Of a stretch of DNA of 64,000 bases, positions 53,816 through 62,479 are shown piece by piece. Position numbers and translations under genes: made by a program. Origin of the DNA: MM2 sp035460165 (GTDB lineage: Bacteria; Pseudomonadota; Gammaproteobacteria; Burkholderiales; Methylophilaceae); assembly GCA_035460165.1 (NCBI GenBank), contig DATHWW010000023.1:62001-126000 (forward strand), in the 5' to 3' direction. How positions within the stretch are numbered: the stretch's first letter is position 1; every line of letters starts with the position of its first letter. The notes under the pieces were generated by a model. It saw only the letters and a program-made list of their open reading frames with translations, was not told the origin of the DNA and searched no databases.

Positions 53816-53858
53816 AAAAAGGGCCGTACCCCGCAGGGGTTGGGAACGGGATACGGCC
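53816..53858 (-). terminator. Terminator-like hairpin just upstream of cbbX
   Basis: On the minus strand GGCCGTA (53852-53858) pairs with TACGGCC (53822-53828), with an inner CCCC-TGC-GGGG hairpin, and is followed by CTTTTT (53816-53821). It lies between cbbS and cbbX, 16 bases before the cbbX GTG. It would stop or attenuate read-through from cbbLS. Confidence 0.75.
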
Positions 53859-53871
53859 GTGACGCGATTTA

Positions 53872-54138
53872 GAGCCTATTTCTGCAGGTTTCATACACCG
53901 CGCCGCTTGCCTGCGGGATGCAGTGCTAGGCGCGGGCTGCGCAGTGGAGTCATTCTCCACAAGCAGGCCGCAACGCCGCAATGCACCCGCAGGCAAGCGG
54001 CCCTTCGGGTTGATCCAGGACGCGGCGTCTGCCGCGTTGCAGCGCTTGCCAATGGAATGACCATTGGCTGCGCACTGCGCCTTGCATCCATCCGCGTCCT
54101 GGCTCAACGCGATGCATGAAGCCTGCTGAAATAGGCTC
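53872..54138. mobile_element. Palindromic non-coding mobile element, copy 2 (267 bp)
   Basis: Terminal inverted repeats (53872-53902 and 54108-54138, beginning GAGCCTATTTC) match imperfectly, unlike copy 1. TTA stands outside each end (53869-53871 and 54139-54141). Stem A (53905-53922/53982-53998) and stem B (54010-54025/54092-54107) correspond to those of copy 1, which has about 90 additional bases inside stem B. The right-hand TTA is the complement of the cbbS TAA stop. No transposase is encoded. The closeness of the two copies and their different GC-rich interior indicate one family with at least two insertions. Confidence 0.85.
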
Positions 54139-54558
54139 TTAACGATAGCGCTGGCCCTCGGGCTTGTCGGTGGCATACGCATGCAAGGTATAGCGGATAT
54201 GCCGCCCATCGCTTTCCTGACGAAGCAGTTGGAAGCCCGGTTCTTCCTTGGGGCGGTTGACGATGAATGACATGCGCGGCGTTTCCCAGCCGCGGGTGCT
54301 GTCGAAAGCGGTGACCCGGATGTATTGATCGGGAAAGGTTTTGCGGCAGTCTTGCACCTCCATCATGATCCCCGCCGGATCGCGCAGATCGAACATCGGC
54401 ATGCCCCACATTTCCCAGTAGGTATTTCGCGGGTGCGGGTCGTCCGTGTATTCCACATTGACCGCCCAGTTGTTCTTGAGCGCATATTTGATCTGGCTGG
54501 TGATCTGCTCGTCGGTGAGATCGGGCAGGAATGAAAACTGGCCTTGGGTGATTCTCAT
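54139..54558 (-). CDS. cbbS: RuBisCO small subunit (form IC)
   Basis: 139 residues from the ATG at 54558, MRITQGQFSFLPDLTDEQIT, with the C-terminal extension usual in red-type (form IC/ID) small subunits, which forms the extra beta-hairpin. It caps the L8 core to make L8S8. GGAGAAC precedes the ATG and cbbL ends 11 bases upstream. Its TAA stop (54139-54141) is also the target triplet at the edge of the palindromic element. Confidence 0.97.
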   Translation of the reverse strand: MRITQGQFSFLPDLTDEQITSQIKYALKNNWAVNVEYTDDPHPRNTYWEMWGMPMFDLRDPAGIMMEVQDCRKTFPDQYIRVTAFDSTRGWETPRMSFIVNRPKEEPGFQLLRQESDGRHIRYTLHAYATDKPEGQRYR

Positions 54559-54569
54559 GGCGTTCTCCT

Positions 54570-56045
54570 TTATGCCGTTGCCGTCTCGGTGGGCACGAAG
54601 TCCGCCGTATCGGTGGACGTGTAGTTGAAGGTAATGTCCTTCCAGGTGTCCAGCGCGGCCTGCAACGGTTTGCACCATTTGGCTGCGTTGTCGAGAATTT
54701 GTGGACCTTCGTTCCAGATATCGCGCCCTTCGTTGCGCGCCAGGATCATCGCTTCCAGCGCGACGCGGTTGGCGGTGGCGCCGGCCTGGATGCCCATCGG
54801 ATGGCCGATGGTCCCGCCGCCGAATTGCAGCACCACGTCTTCGCCCAAGTAATGCAGCAACTGGTGCATCTGTCCGGCATGGATGCCGCCCGAGGCGACT
54901 GGCATTACCTTGTTGAGCGAGGCCCAGTCCTGCTCGAAGAATAGGCCGTTTTCCAGGCTGACCGGCGTATGCGTGTCGCGCAGCGTGTCGTAAAAGCCCT
55001 TGATCATCAGTGGATCACCTTCCAGCTTGCCGACGACCGTGCCGGCGTGAATATGATCCACGCCCGCCATGCGCATCCATTTGCAGATCACGCGGAAATT
55101 CATGCCGTGGTTTTTCTGACGCGAATAGGTGGAGTTTCCTGCGCGGTGCAGATGCAGAATCATGTCGTTCCTGCGCGCCCATTTGGCCATGCTTTGGATT
55201 GCGGTGTAACCGATCACCAGGTCGATCATCACGATCACCGAGCCCAGCGACTTGGCGAATTCAGCGCGCTCGTACATTTCCTCCATCGTGCCGGCGGTGA
55301 CGTTGAGGTAGTGCCCTTTGACTTCGCCGGTCGCGGCGGAGGCGCGGTTGACGGCTTCCATGCAATACAAATAACGATCGCGCCAGTGCATGAACGGCTG
55401 CGAATTGATGTTTTCATCGTCCTTGACGAAGTCCAGCCCACCCTTGAGGGCTTCGTACACCACGCGCCCGTAATTGCGGCCGGAAAGGCCCAGCTTGGGT
55501 TTGGTGGTTGCGCCGAGCAGCGGTCGGCCGAATTTATCCAGGCGCTCGCGTTCGACCACAATGCCGGTGGCAGGCCCCTGGAAGGTCTTGAGATAGGCCA
55601 CCGGGATGCGCATATCCTCCAGTCGCAGCGCTTTTACCGCCTTGAAGCCGAACACGTTGCCGATGATGGAGGCAGTCAGGTTAGCGATTGAGCCGGGCTC
55701 AAACAAATCGAGGTCGTAGGCAATATAAGCAAAGTACTGCTGGTCGGTTTTGGTGCCGGGTCCGGTGTTAGGTACCGGATCGACGCGATAAGCCTTGGCG
55801 CGATAGAGTTCACATGCGGTAAGCCGGTCGGTCCATACCACGGTCCAGGTGGCGGTGGACGATTCACCCGCCACCGCCGCCGCCGCCTCGATAGCATCTA
55901 CCCCCTCTTGCGGGGTTATCCGGAACAACGAGATTATGTCGGTGTCCTTGGGTTGATAGTCCGGTTCCCAGTAGCCCATCTTGGCATAGGGGATCACGCC
56001 CGATTTGTAGCGTTCTTTTCCCGTGAGGGTTCCTGTCTCTGACAT
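54570..56045 (-). CDS. cbbL: RuBisCO large subunit (form IC)
   Basis: 491 residues from the ATG at 56045 (MSETGTLTGKERYKSGVIPY). GGLDFVKDDENINSQPF holds the lysine that is carbamylated, GTVVGKLEGDPLM is loop 6 with the catalytic Lys, and HAGNSTYSRQKNHGMNFRVI is a red-type segment. It fixes CO2 on ribulose-1,5-bisphosphate. The presence of CbbX agrees with the red type. The upstream region and divergent CbbR suggest control of the operon at 56046-56187. Confidence 0.98.
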   Translation of the reverse strand: MSETGTLTGKERYKSGVIPYAKMGYWEPDYQPKDTDIISLFRITPQEGVDAIEAAAAVAGESSTATWTVVWTDRLTACELYRAKAYRVDPVPNTGPGTKTDQQYFAYIAYDLDLFEPGSIANLTASIIGNVFGFKAVKALRLEDMRIPVAYLKTFQGPATGIVVERERLDKFGRPLLGATTKPKLGLSGRNYGRVVYEALKGGLDFVKDDENINSQPFMHWRDRYLYCMEAVNRASAATGEVKGHYLNVTAGTMEEMYERAEFAKSLGSVIVMIDLVIGYTAIQSMAKWARRNDMILHLHRAGNSTYSRQKNHGMNFRVICKWMRMAGVDHIHAGTVVGKLEGDPLMIKGFYDTLRDTHTPVSLENGLFFEQDWASLNKVMPVASGGIHAGQMHQLLHYLGEDVVLQFGGGTIGHPMGIQAGATANRVALEAMILARNEGRDIWNEGPQILDNAAKWCKPLQAALDTWKDITFNYTSTDTADFVPTETATA

Positions 56046-56161
56046 GGCTGTCTCCTGACTCGGATGAATGTAGCGTTGGAACAATCCTGTGTTCCAATTC
56101 CATGAGCCTGAGTTTGTCAGAAACGAAGGATAAATAAAAATCAATTGTTTCTATATATTAG

Positions 56162-56177
56162 ATAGATATTTATCTAT
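56162..56177. promoter_or_regulatory. Palindromic CbbR-type operator between cbbL and cbbR
   Basis: ATAGATATTTATCTAT is an exact 16-base palindrome in an AT-rich 142-base gap between the divergent cbbL and cbbR starts, and lies just 10 bases before cbbR. Such inverted repeats with a T-N11-A core are the normal LysR-type sites, which suits autoregulation of cbbR and activation of cbbL. Confidence 0.65.
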
Positions 56178-56187
56178 ACTTTAAGCC

Positions 56188-57087
56188 ATGATGAGTCATG
56201 CCACATTTCGCCAGCTCGAAGTGTTCGAGGCGATTGCCCGTCTGGGCAGTTTTACGCGCGCTTCGGAGGAATTGCATCTCACCCAGCCCACAGTTTCCAT
56301 GCAAATGAAAAAGCTGACCGATACGGTGGGGCTGCCCTTGTTTGAGCAGGTCGGGCGGCGTATTCATCTCACCGAAGCCGGCAAGGAACTGGCGATTACC
56401 GCGCGCGAAATCATGCAATCTCTCGAACGCTGCGATATGTCCATCGCCGAAATGCGCGGGCTCAAAAAGGGAAAGTTGCGATTGGCGGTGGTATCGACCG
56501 CGAAGTATTTCGTCCCGCGCATACTCGGCGAGTTTTCACGTCAGCACCCCGGCGTCGAGGTCTCTCTCAAGGTCACCAACCGTCAGCGTGTGCTGGATCG
56601 TGCTGCGGAAAACCTGGACGATCTTTACATCCTGAGCCAGCCGGCCAGCCATATGGAATTGTTCGCAAAACCGTTCATGGAAAACCCCTTGCTCGTGATG
56701 GCACATCCTGAACATCCCTTGACGCAGGAGCGCAACATTCCACTGCAACGTATTGCTCAAGAGCCTTTCCTGATGCGAGAAGAAGGGTCGGGCACGCGGC
56801 TGAGTGTGGAGGAAATTTTCCGCCGGCAGGGGCTTAAACCCAATATCCGCATGGAGTTGGGTAGCAACGAAGCCATCAAGCAAGCCATCATCGGCGGGCT
56901 GGGCATTTCCATATTGTCGCGCCATACCTTGGGCACGGACGGCATGGGCGAACCGAGCGTGCTGGATGTCGAAGGCTTTCCCGTCGTTAATCAATGGCAC
57001 ATCGGCCATCCACACGGCAAGCAATTATCTGTGGTGGCGAATGCCTTCCTGGATTATCTCTTGAAGCGCACGATGAAAATATCGTGA
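56188..57087 (+). CDS. cbbR: LysR-type regulator CbbR
   Basis: 299 residues from ATG at 56188, with a second ATG next to it. The HTH (ATFRQLEVFEAIARLGSFTR, LHLTQPTVSMQMKKLTD) and the effector domain with QPASHMELFAKPFMENPLLV match CbbR/RbcR. It activates the Calvin cycle genes in response to metabolites such as ribulose bisphosphate or NADPH. It is divergent from cbbL, the standard arrangement. Confidence 0.95.
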   Translation: MMSHATFRQLEVFEAIARLGSFTRASEELHLTQPTVSMQMKKLTDTVGLPLFEQVGRRIHLTEAGKELAITAREIMQSLERCDMSIAEMRGLKKGKLRLAVVSTAKYFVPRILGEFSRQHPGVEVSLKVTNRQRVLDRAAENLDDLYILSQPASHMELFAKPFMENPLLVMAHPEHPLTQERNIPLQRIAQEPFLMREEGSGTRLSVEEIFRRQGLKPNIRMELGSNEAIKQAIIGGLGISILSRHTLGTDGMGEPSVLDVEGFPVVNQWHIGHPHGKQLSVVANAFLDYLLKRTMKIS

Positions 57088-57105
57088 ATTCAAGATCACT
57101 AAAAT

Positions 57106-57135
57106 AAAAAGGCCGGCATGAATGCCGGCCTTTTT
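57106..57135. terminator. Bidirectional terminator between cbbR and fdhA
   Basis: AAAAA, GGCCGGCAT, a GA loop, ATGCCGGCC and TTTTT form a very strong symmetrical hairpin at 57106-57135, between the convergent cbbR and fdhA genes. Confidence 0.95.
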
Positions 57136-57151
57136 GTTGCCTTTGAAATGC

Positions 57152-59935
57152 TTAAGCGGGTGCCAACTCGCTGTGATAGCCGAGTTCGGTTGGCATATTG
57201 CCACCTTTCTTCAGCCGCACCGCGCAATACTTGACCTCGGCGATCTTCGCGAACGGGTCGAGCGCCTGGTTGGTCAGCTTGTTCGCTGCCGCTTCGTAGT
57301 AGCAGAAGGCGATGAACACCGAGCCGCGCGGGATACCGTCGTCGGCGCGGGCGATCAAGGCCACTTCACCGCGTCGCGATTCCACCGTCAGCACATCGCC
57401 GGGCTTGGCGTCCAGCGCGTCCAGGTCGAGCGGATGGATGCTGACCGTCGGCGCCGGTTCGATCGCATCCAGCACGCTGGCGCGGCGCGTCATACTGCCG
57501 GTATGCCAGTGCTCCAGCATGCGGCCGGTAATCAGCACCATCGGGTACTCGGCATCTGGACGCTCGTCGGCAGGGATGATGTCAGCCGGCACCAGTTTGG
57601 CGCGGCCAGACGGGCGAGGGAAGTTGTCATGGAAGATGACTTCCTCGCCCGGATCGCCTTCGTGTTCGCACGGGTAGCACACGGCTTCGTTTTCCAGGCG
57701 TTCCCAGGTCATGCCGGCGATAGATTGCATTGCCAGGCGCATTTCGTTGAAGACTTCCTTCGGCCCCGGATAGTACCAATTGACGCCGAGACGGGTAGCG
57801 ATTTCCTGGATGATCCACAAATCCTGACGCGCGTCACCGGGTGGGTTGATCGCTGGCCGACCGATCTGTACCAGGCGGTCGGTATTGGTAAAGGTGCCGA
57901 GCTTTTCTGCGTGTGCGCTAGCCGGCAGGATGACGTCGGCCAGGTAGGCGGTTTCGGTCATGAAGATGTCCTGCACTACCAGGTGCTCCAGGCGCGCCAG
58001 ACCTTCACGCGCATGGTTGCTGTTGGGGTCCGACATCGCCGGATTTTCGCCCTGCACGTACATGCCCTTGATGCGGCCTTCGTAGGCGGCTTCCATGATC
58101 TCGACCACGGTCAGGCCGGGCTTGTTGTCCAGCTCGGCATTCCACAGCTTCTCGAACTTGGCATGGATGACTGGGTCGTCCACGCGCTGATAGTCCGGGA
58201 ATACCATCGGGATCAAACCGACGTCGGAAGCGCCTTGCACGTTGTTCTGACCGCGCAGCGGATGCAGGCCGGTGCCCCTTCTACCAATCTGACCGGTTAC
58301 CATCGACAGTGCGATCAGGCAGCGCGAGTTGTCGGTGCCGTGCACGTGCTGCGACACGCCCATGCCCCACAGGATGATGGAGGCCTTGGACTTGGCGTAT
58401 AGGCGTGCCACATCGCGCAGCGTTTGCGCGTCGATGCCGCAGATCGGCGCCATCGCTTCCGGCGAGTATTCCTTGACGTTTTCCTTGAGCGCCTCGTAGT
58501 TCTCGGTGCGGTTCTTGACGAATTCCTCGTCCACCAGGCCTTCTTCCACGATCACGTGCAGCATCGCGTTCAGCATCGCCACATCGGTGTCGGGCTTGAA
58601 GGCGAGATGATGCGTCGCCAGGCGTGCCAGCTCGGTGCGGCGCGGATCCATCAGGATCAGCTTGGCGCCGTCCTTGACCGCGTTCTTGATGAAGGTGGCG
58701 GCGACCGGGTGGTTGACGATGGGGTTGGCGCCGATGATCACGATGACTTCGGAGTACTGCACGTCGGCCACCGGGTTGGACACCGCGCCGGAACCGACGC
58801 CTTCCAGCAGCGCCACCACGCTGGAGGCGTGGCACAGGCGCGTGCAGTGGTCGACGTTGTTGTTCTCGAAGCCGGTGCGTACCAGCTTCTGGAACAGATA
58901 GGCTTCCTCGTTGCTGCCCTTGGCCGAGCCAAAGCCGGCCAGCGCATACTTGCCGTCGCGCTGCTTGATCTTGGCGAGGCCGCCAGCGGCGAATTCCAGC
59001 GCTTCTTCCCAGCTGGCTTCACGGAACGCGGCGTACGGGTTGGCCGGATCCATGTCGATCTCAGAGTTCTTCGGCACACCCGGCTTGCGGATCAAGGGCT
59101 TGGTCAGGCGGTGCTGGTGGCGCGGATAGTCGAAGCCGTAGCGGCCCTTGACGCACAGGCGGCCGTGATTGGCCGGGCCGTCGCGACCGACCACCTGAAT
59201 GATCTTGTCTTCCTTGACGTGGTAGGTGAGCTGGCAGCCGACGCCGCAATACGGGCAGACCGAATCCACCTTCTTGTCCGGCACCACCAGTGCGGCATTC
59301 TTGGCCGGCGACAACGCGCCGGTCGGGCAGGCCTGCACGCACTCGCCGCAGGTGACGCAGGTGCTATCGCCCATCGGGTCGCCCTGGTCGAATACGATTT
59401 CGGAGTGATGGCCGCGGAAGGCGTAGCCGATCACGTCGTTGACCTGCTCTTCGCGGCAGGCGCGCACGCAGCGCGTGCACTGGATGCAGGCGTCGAGGTT
59501 GACCGCGATGGCGGCATTGGACAGGTCGGCGTTGGGCGACAGGCGCGGTTCGAAACGCGGCTTGCCAACGCTCATCTTGTTCACCCATTGCGTCAGCTCG
59601 TTGTCGAGCTTGTATTCCTTGGGCGGCATGTCGGACAGCAGCAGTTCCAGCACCATTTTCTGCGCGGCTACGGCGCGCGGGCTGGAGGACTGGACTTCCA
59701 TGTCGGGCGCGGGCGCGCGGCAGCAGGAGGGGGCCAACACGCGTTCGCCCTTGATTTCGACCATGCAGGCGCGGCAGTTCCCGTCGGGGCGCATGCCTTC
59801 CATGTAGCACAGGTGCGGGATTTCCACGCCGTTGCGCTTGGCGGCCTGGATGATGGTTTCGCCCTCGAAAGCCTCGATCTTCTCGCCGTTGAGCGAGAAA
59901 CCGATGGTGGCGGGCAGTGTAGTCGGAGCATTCAT
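57152..59935 (-). CDS. fdhA: NAD-linked formate dehydrogenase alpha subunit (Mo/W, iron-sulfur)
   Basis: 927 residues. N-terminal [2Fe-2S] domain (CRACMVEIKG), a His/Cys segment, two [4Fe-4S] ferredoxin motifs (CIQCTRCVRACREEQ, CVTCGECVQACPTGA), a further cluster (CPYCGVGCQLTY) and the molybdopterin domains. The active-site Cys (not selenocysteine) is C368 in TRLCHASS; GANPIVNHPVAATFIKNA and GQIGRRGTGLHPLRGQNNVQG bind the cofactor. It oxidises formate to CO2. Length and partner match FDH1 of methylotrophs, which uses tungsten; the metal cannot be read from sequence. It ends the operon fhcA-fhcD-fhcC-fdhB-fdhA. Confidence 0.95.
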   Translation of the reverse strand: MNAPTTLPATIGFSLNGEKIEAFEGETIIQAAKRNGVEIPHLCYMEGMRPDGNCRACMVEIKGERVLAPSCCRAPAPDMEVQSSSPRAVAAQKMVLELLLSDMPPKEYKLDNELTQWVNKMSVGKPRFEPRLSPNADLSNAAIAVNLDACIQCTRCVRACREEQVNDVIGYAFRGHHSEIVFDQGDPMGDSTCVTCGECVQACPTGALSPAKNAALVVPDKKVDSVCPYCGVGCQLTYHVKEDKIIQVVGRDGPANHGRLCVKGRYGFDYPRHQHRLTKPLIRKPGVPKNSEIDMDPANPYAAFREASWEEALEFAAGGLAKIKQRDGKYALAGFGSAKGSNEEAYLFQKLVRTGFENNNVDHCTRLCHASSVVALLEGVGSGAVSNPVADVQYSEVIVIIGANPIVNHPVAATFIKNAVKDGAKLILMDPRRTELARLATHHLAFKPDTDVAMLNAMLHVIVEEGLVDEEFVKNRTENYEALKENVKEYSPEAMAPICGIDAQTLRDVARLYAKSKASIILWGMGVSQHVHGTDNSRCLIALSMVTGQIGRRGTGLHPLRGQNNVQGASDVGLIPMVFPDYQRVDDPVIHAKFEKLWNAELDNKPGLTVVEIMEAAYEGRIKGMYVQGENPAMSDPNSNHAREGLARLEHLVVQDIFMTETAYLADVILPASAHAEKLGTFTNTDRLVQIGRPAINPPGDARQDLWIIQEIATRLGVNWYYPGPKEVFNEMRLAMQSIAGMTWERLENEAVCYPCEHEGDPGEEVIFHDNFPRPSGRAKLVPADIIPADERPDAEYPMVLITGRMLEHWHTGSMTRRASVLDAIEPAPTVSIHPLDLDALDAKPGDVLTVESRRGEVALIARADDGIPRGSVFIAFCYYEAAANKLTNQALDPFAKIAEVKYCAVRLKKGGNMPTELGYHSELAPA

Positions 59936-59948
59936 GGCCGGTGTCCTC

Positions 59949-61637
59949 TTACTTCAATTCGTCAGGGAAATACTTCATGACGGAACGCAGCGGATTGGGT
60001 GCCGCTTGGCCGAGACCGCATATGGATGCGTCTATCATAGCCACGGAAAGTTCCTCCAGCAACGGCTGATTCCATTGATTTTTTTCCATTAGTTTGACGG
60101 CTTTTTCCGTGCCGACGCGACATGGCGTACATTGGCCGCAGGATTCGTCCTCGAAGAACTTCATCGCGTTGAGCGCGAGCTCGCGTGCCTTGTCCTGGTC
60201 CGAGAAGACGATGATCGCCGCCGAGCCGATGAAACAGCCATACTGATTGAGCGTGTCGAAATCGAGCGGGATGTCGCCCATACTGGCCGGCAGGATGCCG
60301 CCCGAGGCGCCGCCGGGGAAGTAGCCATAGAACTGGTGGCCGTCCAGCATGCCGCCACAGTATTCATCGATCAGCTCGCGCATAGTGATGCCGGCCGGTG
60401 CCAGATGCACGCCGGGATTCTTGACCCGGCCGCTGACCGAGAACGAGCGCAGTCCCTTGCGTTCGTGGCGACCATGCGCGGTGAACCATTCCGGGCCTTT
60501 TTCGACGATGTCGCGCACCCAGTACACCGATTCCATGTTGTGTTCCAGCGTCGGCCGGCCGAACAGGCCAACCTGCGCCACGAACGGCGGGCGCAGGCGC
60601 GGCATGCCGCGCTTGCCCTCGATGGACTCGATCATCGCCGATTCCTCGCCGCAGATGTAGGCACCGGCGCCGCGGCGCAGGTGGATTTCGGGCAGGTTGG
60701 CGGGCGGGTTGGCCTGCAGCGCCGCGAGCTCCTTGGTCAGGATCTTGCGGCAGCCGGCGTATTCATCGCGCAGGTAGACATAGATCTTCTGGATGCCCAC
60801 TGCCCAGGCGGCAATCAGCATGCCTTCGAGGAAGCGGTGCGGGTCGCGCTCGAGATAGTAGCGGTCCTTGAATGTGCCCGGCTCGCCTTCGTCGATATTC
60901 ACCGCCATCAGACGCGGAGCGGGCTGGCCGCTGACGATGCGCCACTTGCGGCCGACCGGGAAGCCGGCGCCGCCGAGACCGCGCAGGCCAGAGTTTTCCA
61001 TGATGGAAATCAGCTCCTCGGCGGTGCGCTTGCCGGCGATGCAGTCTTGGTACAGCTGGTAGCCGCCGCTCGCCTTGTACATCTCGAACGGAGTGTAGTC
61101 GGTGACTTGAGCTTCGATATCCTTCGCATTCGCGGCGCGGATCACGCTGGCGGCATCGGCGTGGTCGATCGGGTTCTGACCGACCACCGCGATCGGCGCG
61201 GTGTCGCAGCGGCCGACGCAGGGCACCGGCTGCACGCGGATATGATCGCCCAAGCCCTTTTTCAGTGCATCGATCAGGCCGTGTGCACCGGCCATGTCGC
61301 AGCTTACCGATTCGCACACACGTACGGTCAGCGAAGGGGGAGGCGTCTGGCCTTCCTTCACTACATCGAAGTGATGATAAAAGGTCGCGACTTCGTAGAC
61401 TTCGGTCTGCGACAGCTTCATTTCCGCAGCCAATGCGGCGATATGTTTGGTGGAAATATGGCCGTATTTATCCTGAATCTTGTGCAGATGCTCGATCAAG
61501 AGGTCGGGAGCGAGCGATTCGCCCTGGATCAGCGTCTGGATTTCGGCGCGTGCCACGGGATCGACGGGTCGCCCTTTGGGCTTGCCCTGTTTTTTCTTGA
61601 ACTCGATCGGAATTGGTGCCGCTTTTTGCTCGGACAT
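59949..61637 (-). CDS. fdhB: Formate dehydrogenase beta subunit, NuoE-NuoF fusion
   Basis: 562 residues from the ATG at 61637; the frame runs on upstream but through fhcC. Residues about 25-160 are NuoE-like, with the [2Fe-2S] Cys set (CESVSCDMAGA and CVGRCDTAP). Residues about 190-562 are NuoF-like: GLRGLGGAGFPVGRKWRI (FMN/NADH), RGAGAYICGEESAMIES, and the [4Fe-4S] cluster in ESCGQCTPCR. It passes electrons from fdhA to NAD+. The two functions are separate genes in FdsGB-type enzymes and one gene in FDH1-type. Confidence 0.95.
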   Translation of the reverse strand: MSEQKAAPIPIEFKKKQGKPKGRPVDPVARAEIQTLIQGESLAPDLLIEHLHKIQDKYGHISTKHIAALAAEMKLSQTEVYEVATFYHHFDVVKEGQTPPPSLTVRVCESVSCDMAGAHGLIDALKKGLGDHIRVQPVPCVGRCDTAPIAVVGQNPIDHADAASVIRAANAKDIEAQVTDYTPFEMYKASGGYQLYQDCIAGKRTAEELISIMENSGLRGLGGAGFPVGRKWRIVSGQPAPRLMAVNIDEGEPGTFKDRYYLERDPHRFLEGMLIAAWAVGIQKIYVYLRDEYAGCRKILTKELAALQANPPANLPEIHLRRGAGAYICGEESAMIESIEGKRGMPRLRPPFVAQVGLFGRPTLEHNMESVYWVRDIVEKGPEWFTAHGRHERKGLRSFSVSGRVKNPGVHLAPAGITMRELIDEYCGGMLDGHQFYGYFPGGASGGILPASMGDIPLDFDTLNQYGCFIGSAAIIVFSDQDKARELALNAMKFFEDESCGQCTPCRVGTEKAVKLMEKNQWNQPLLEELSVAMIDASICGLGQAAPNPLRSVMKYFPDELK

Positions 61638-61672
61638 GCAGTAAACCTCGATTAGTTTGACCCGACTCCGGT

Positions 61673-62479
61673 TTAGACGAAAACCAGAATCTCTCCCTTG
61701 CCGTCGTTGGCCAGATCGCCTGCGTAGCGTTGCACGCGATTCTTGTTGAGTGCGGCGAACCTGCTGGGCAAGCCGCCGAACGATTTGAACATCAGCTTGA
61801 GGAAGGGCAGCGTGTGCGTGCCGCAGTCCTGCAGCGTAGCATGCAGTTTGGGCTGGCTGAACAGCAGCAGCGTACCGCGGCGCATGCCATAGCCCACGTA
61901 ATCGCCGACCGAGCCCATCACGCCTATCGTGCCCGCCAGCATACGAGAAGCACAATACGCGCCAACATTGCCCTCGATCAGCACGATGCCGCGACGCATT
62001 TGGTCGCCGACGCGGTCGCCGGCGTTGCCGGTGACAATCACCAGGCCGCCCTTCATGCCCTTGCGGTCGCCGGGGATGGCCGCGGCCAGGAAGTCACCGA
62101 CACTGCCGTGGATGTGCAGGGTCCCACCGGCCATGCCGCTGGCGGCAAAACCGCCGGCATGGCCGTGCAGCACAATGCTGCCTTTCTTCATTTGGAAGCC
62201 GAGATACCAGCCGGCATCGCCGTGGACGATGATGTGACCGCTTTGCATCGCGCTACCGATATAGTCCAGCTTGTCGCAACTATTCATGAAGACGAGGTCG
62301 CTGGCGTCATCGCCGGCGATATCGAACAGCGCGTCGGCGCGCAGCTTTTGCTTGCCGGAGTGCAACTCGATGGCGCCGATTTCGGCGATGGACTTTCCGG
62401 CGAGTGTGTCCGGAGTCAGCGGGGAGCAGTCGATACGCTGCTGAGGAATCTTTTTCAGGGTAAGGGTCAGGGCGCTCAT
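61673..62479 (-). CDS. fhcC: Formylmethanofuran dehydrogenase subunit C homologue (FhcC)
   Basis: 268 residues from the ATG at 62479, which overlaps the fhcD stop by four bases. A right-handed beta-helix of GxxxGxxxGxxxG repeats (DLVFMNSCDKLDYIGSAMQS, then GHAGGFAASGMAGGTLHIHG and GDRVGDQMRRGIVLIEGNVG) is characteristic of FmdC/FwdC. In methylotrophic bacteria FhcABCD is a formyltransferase/hydrolase complex that releases formate from formyl-H4MPT. It is the third fhc gene here and leads into fdhB. Confidence 0.95.
   Translation of the reverse strand: MSALTLTLKKIPQQRIDCSPLTPDTLAGKSIAEIGAIELHSGKQKLRADALFDIAGDDASDLVFMNSCDKLDYIGSAMQSGHIIVHGDAGWYLGFQMKKGSIVLHGHAGGFAASGMAGGTLHIHGSVGDFLAAAIPGDRKGMKGGLVIVTGNAGDRVGDQMRRGIVLIEGNVGAYCASRMLAGTIGVMGSVGDYVGYGMRRGTLLLFSQPKLHATLQDCGTHTLPFLKLMFKSFGGLPSRFAALNKNRVQRYAGDLANDGKGEILVFV

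Noticed and set aside
58424..59980. A 518-codon open frame on the plus strand opposite fdhA
   Set aside because: Mirror of a highly conserved gene with strong third-position GC; rich in Val, His, Gly and Asp with no motifs.
60132..61655. A 507-codon open frame on the plus strand opposite fdhB
   Set aside because: Same reason: it is a mirror of a clear NuoE-NuoF gene and shows no domain.
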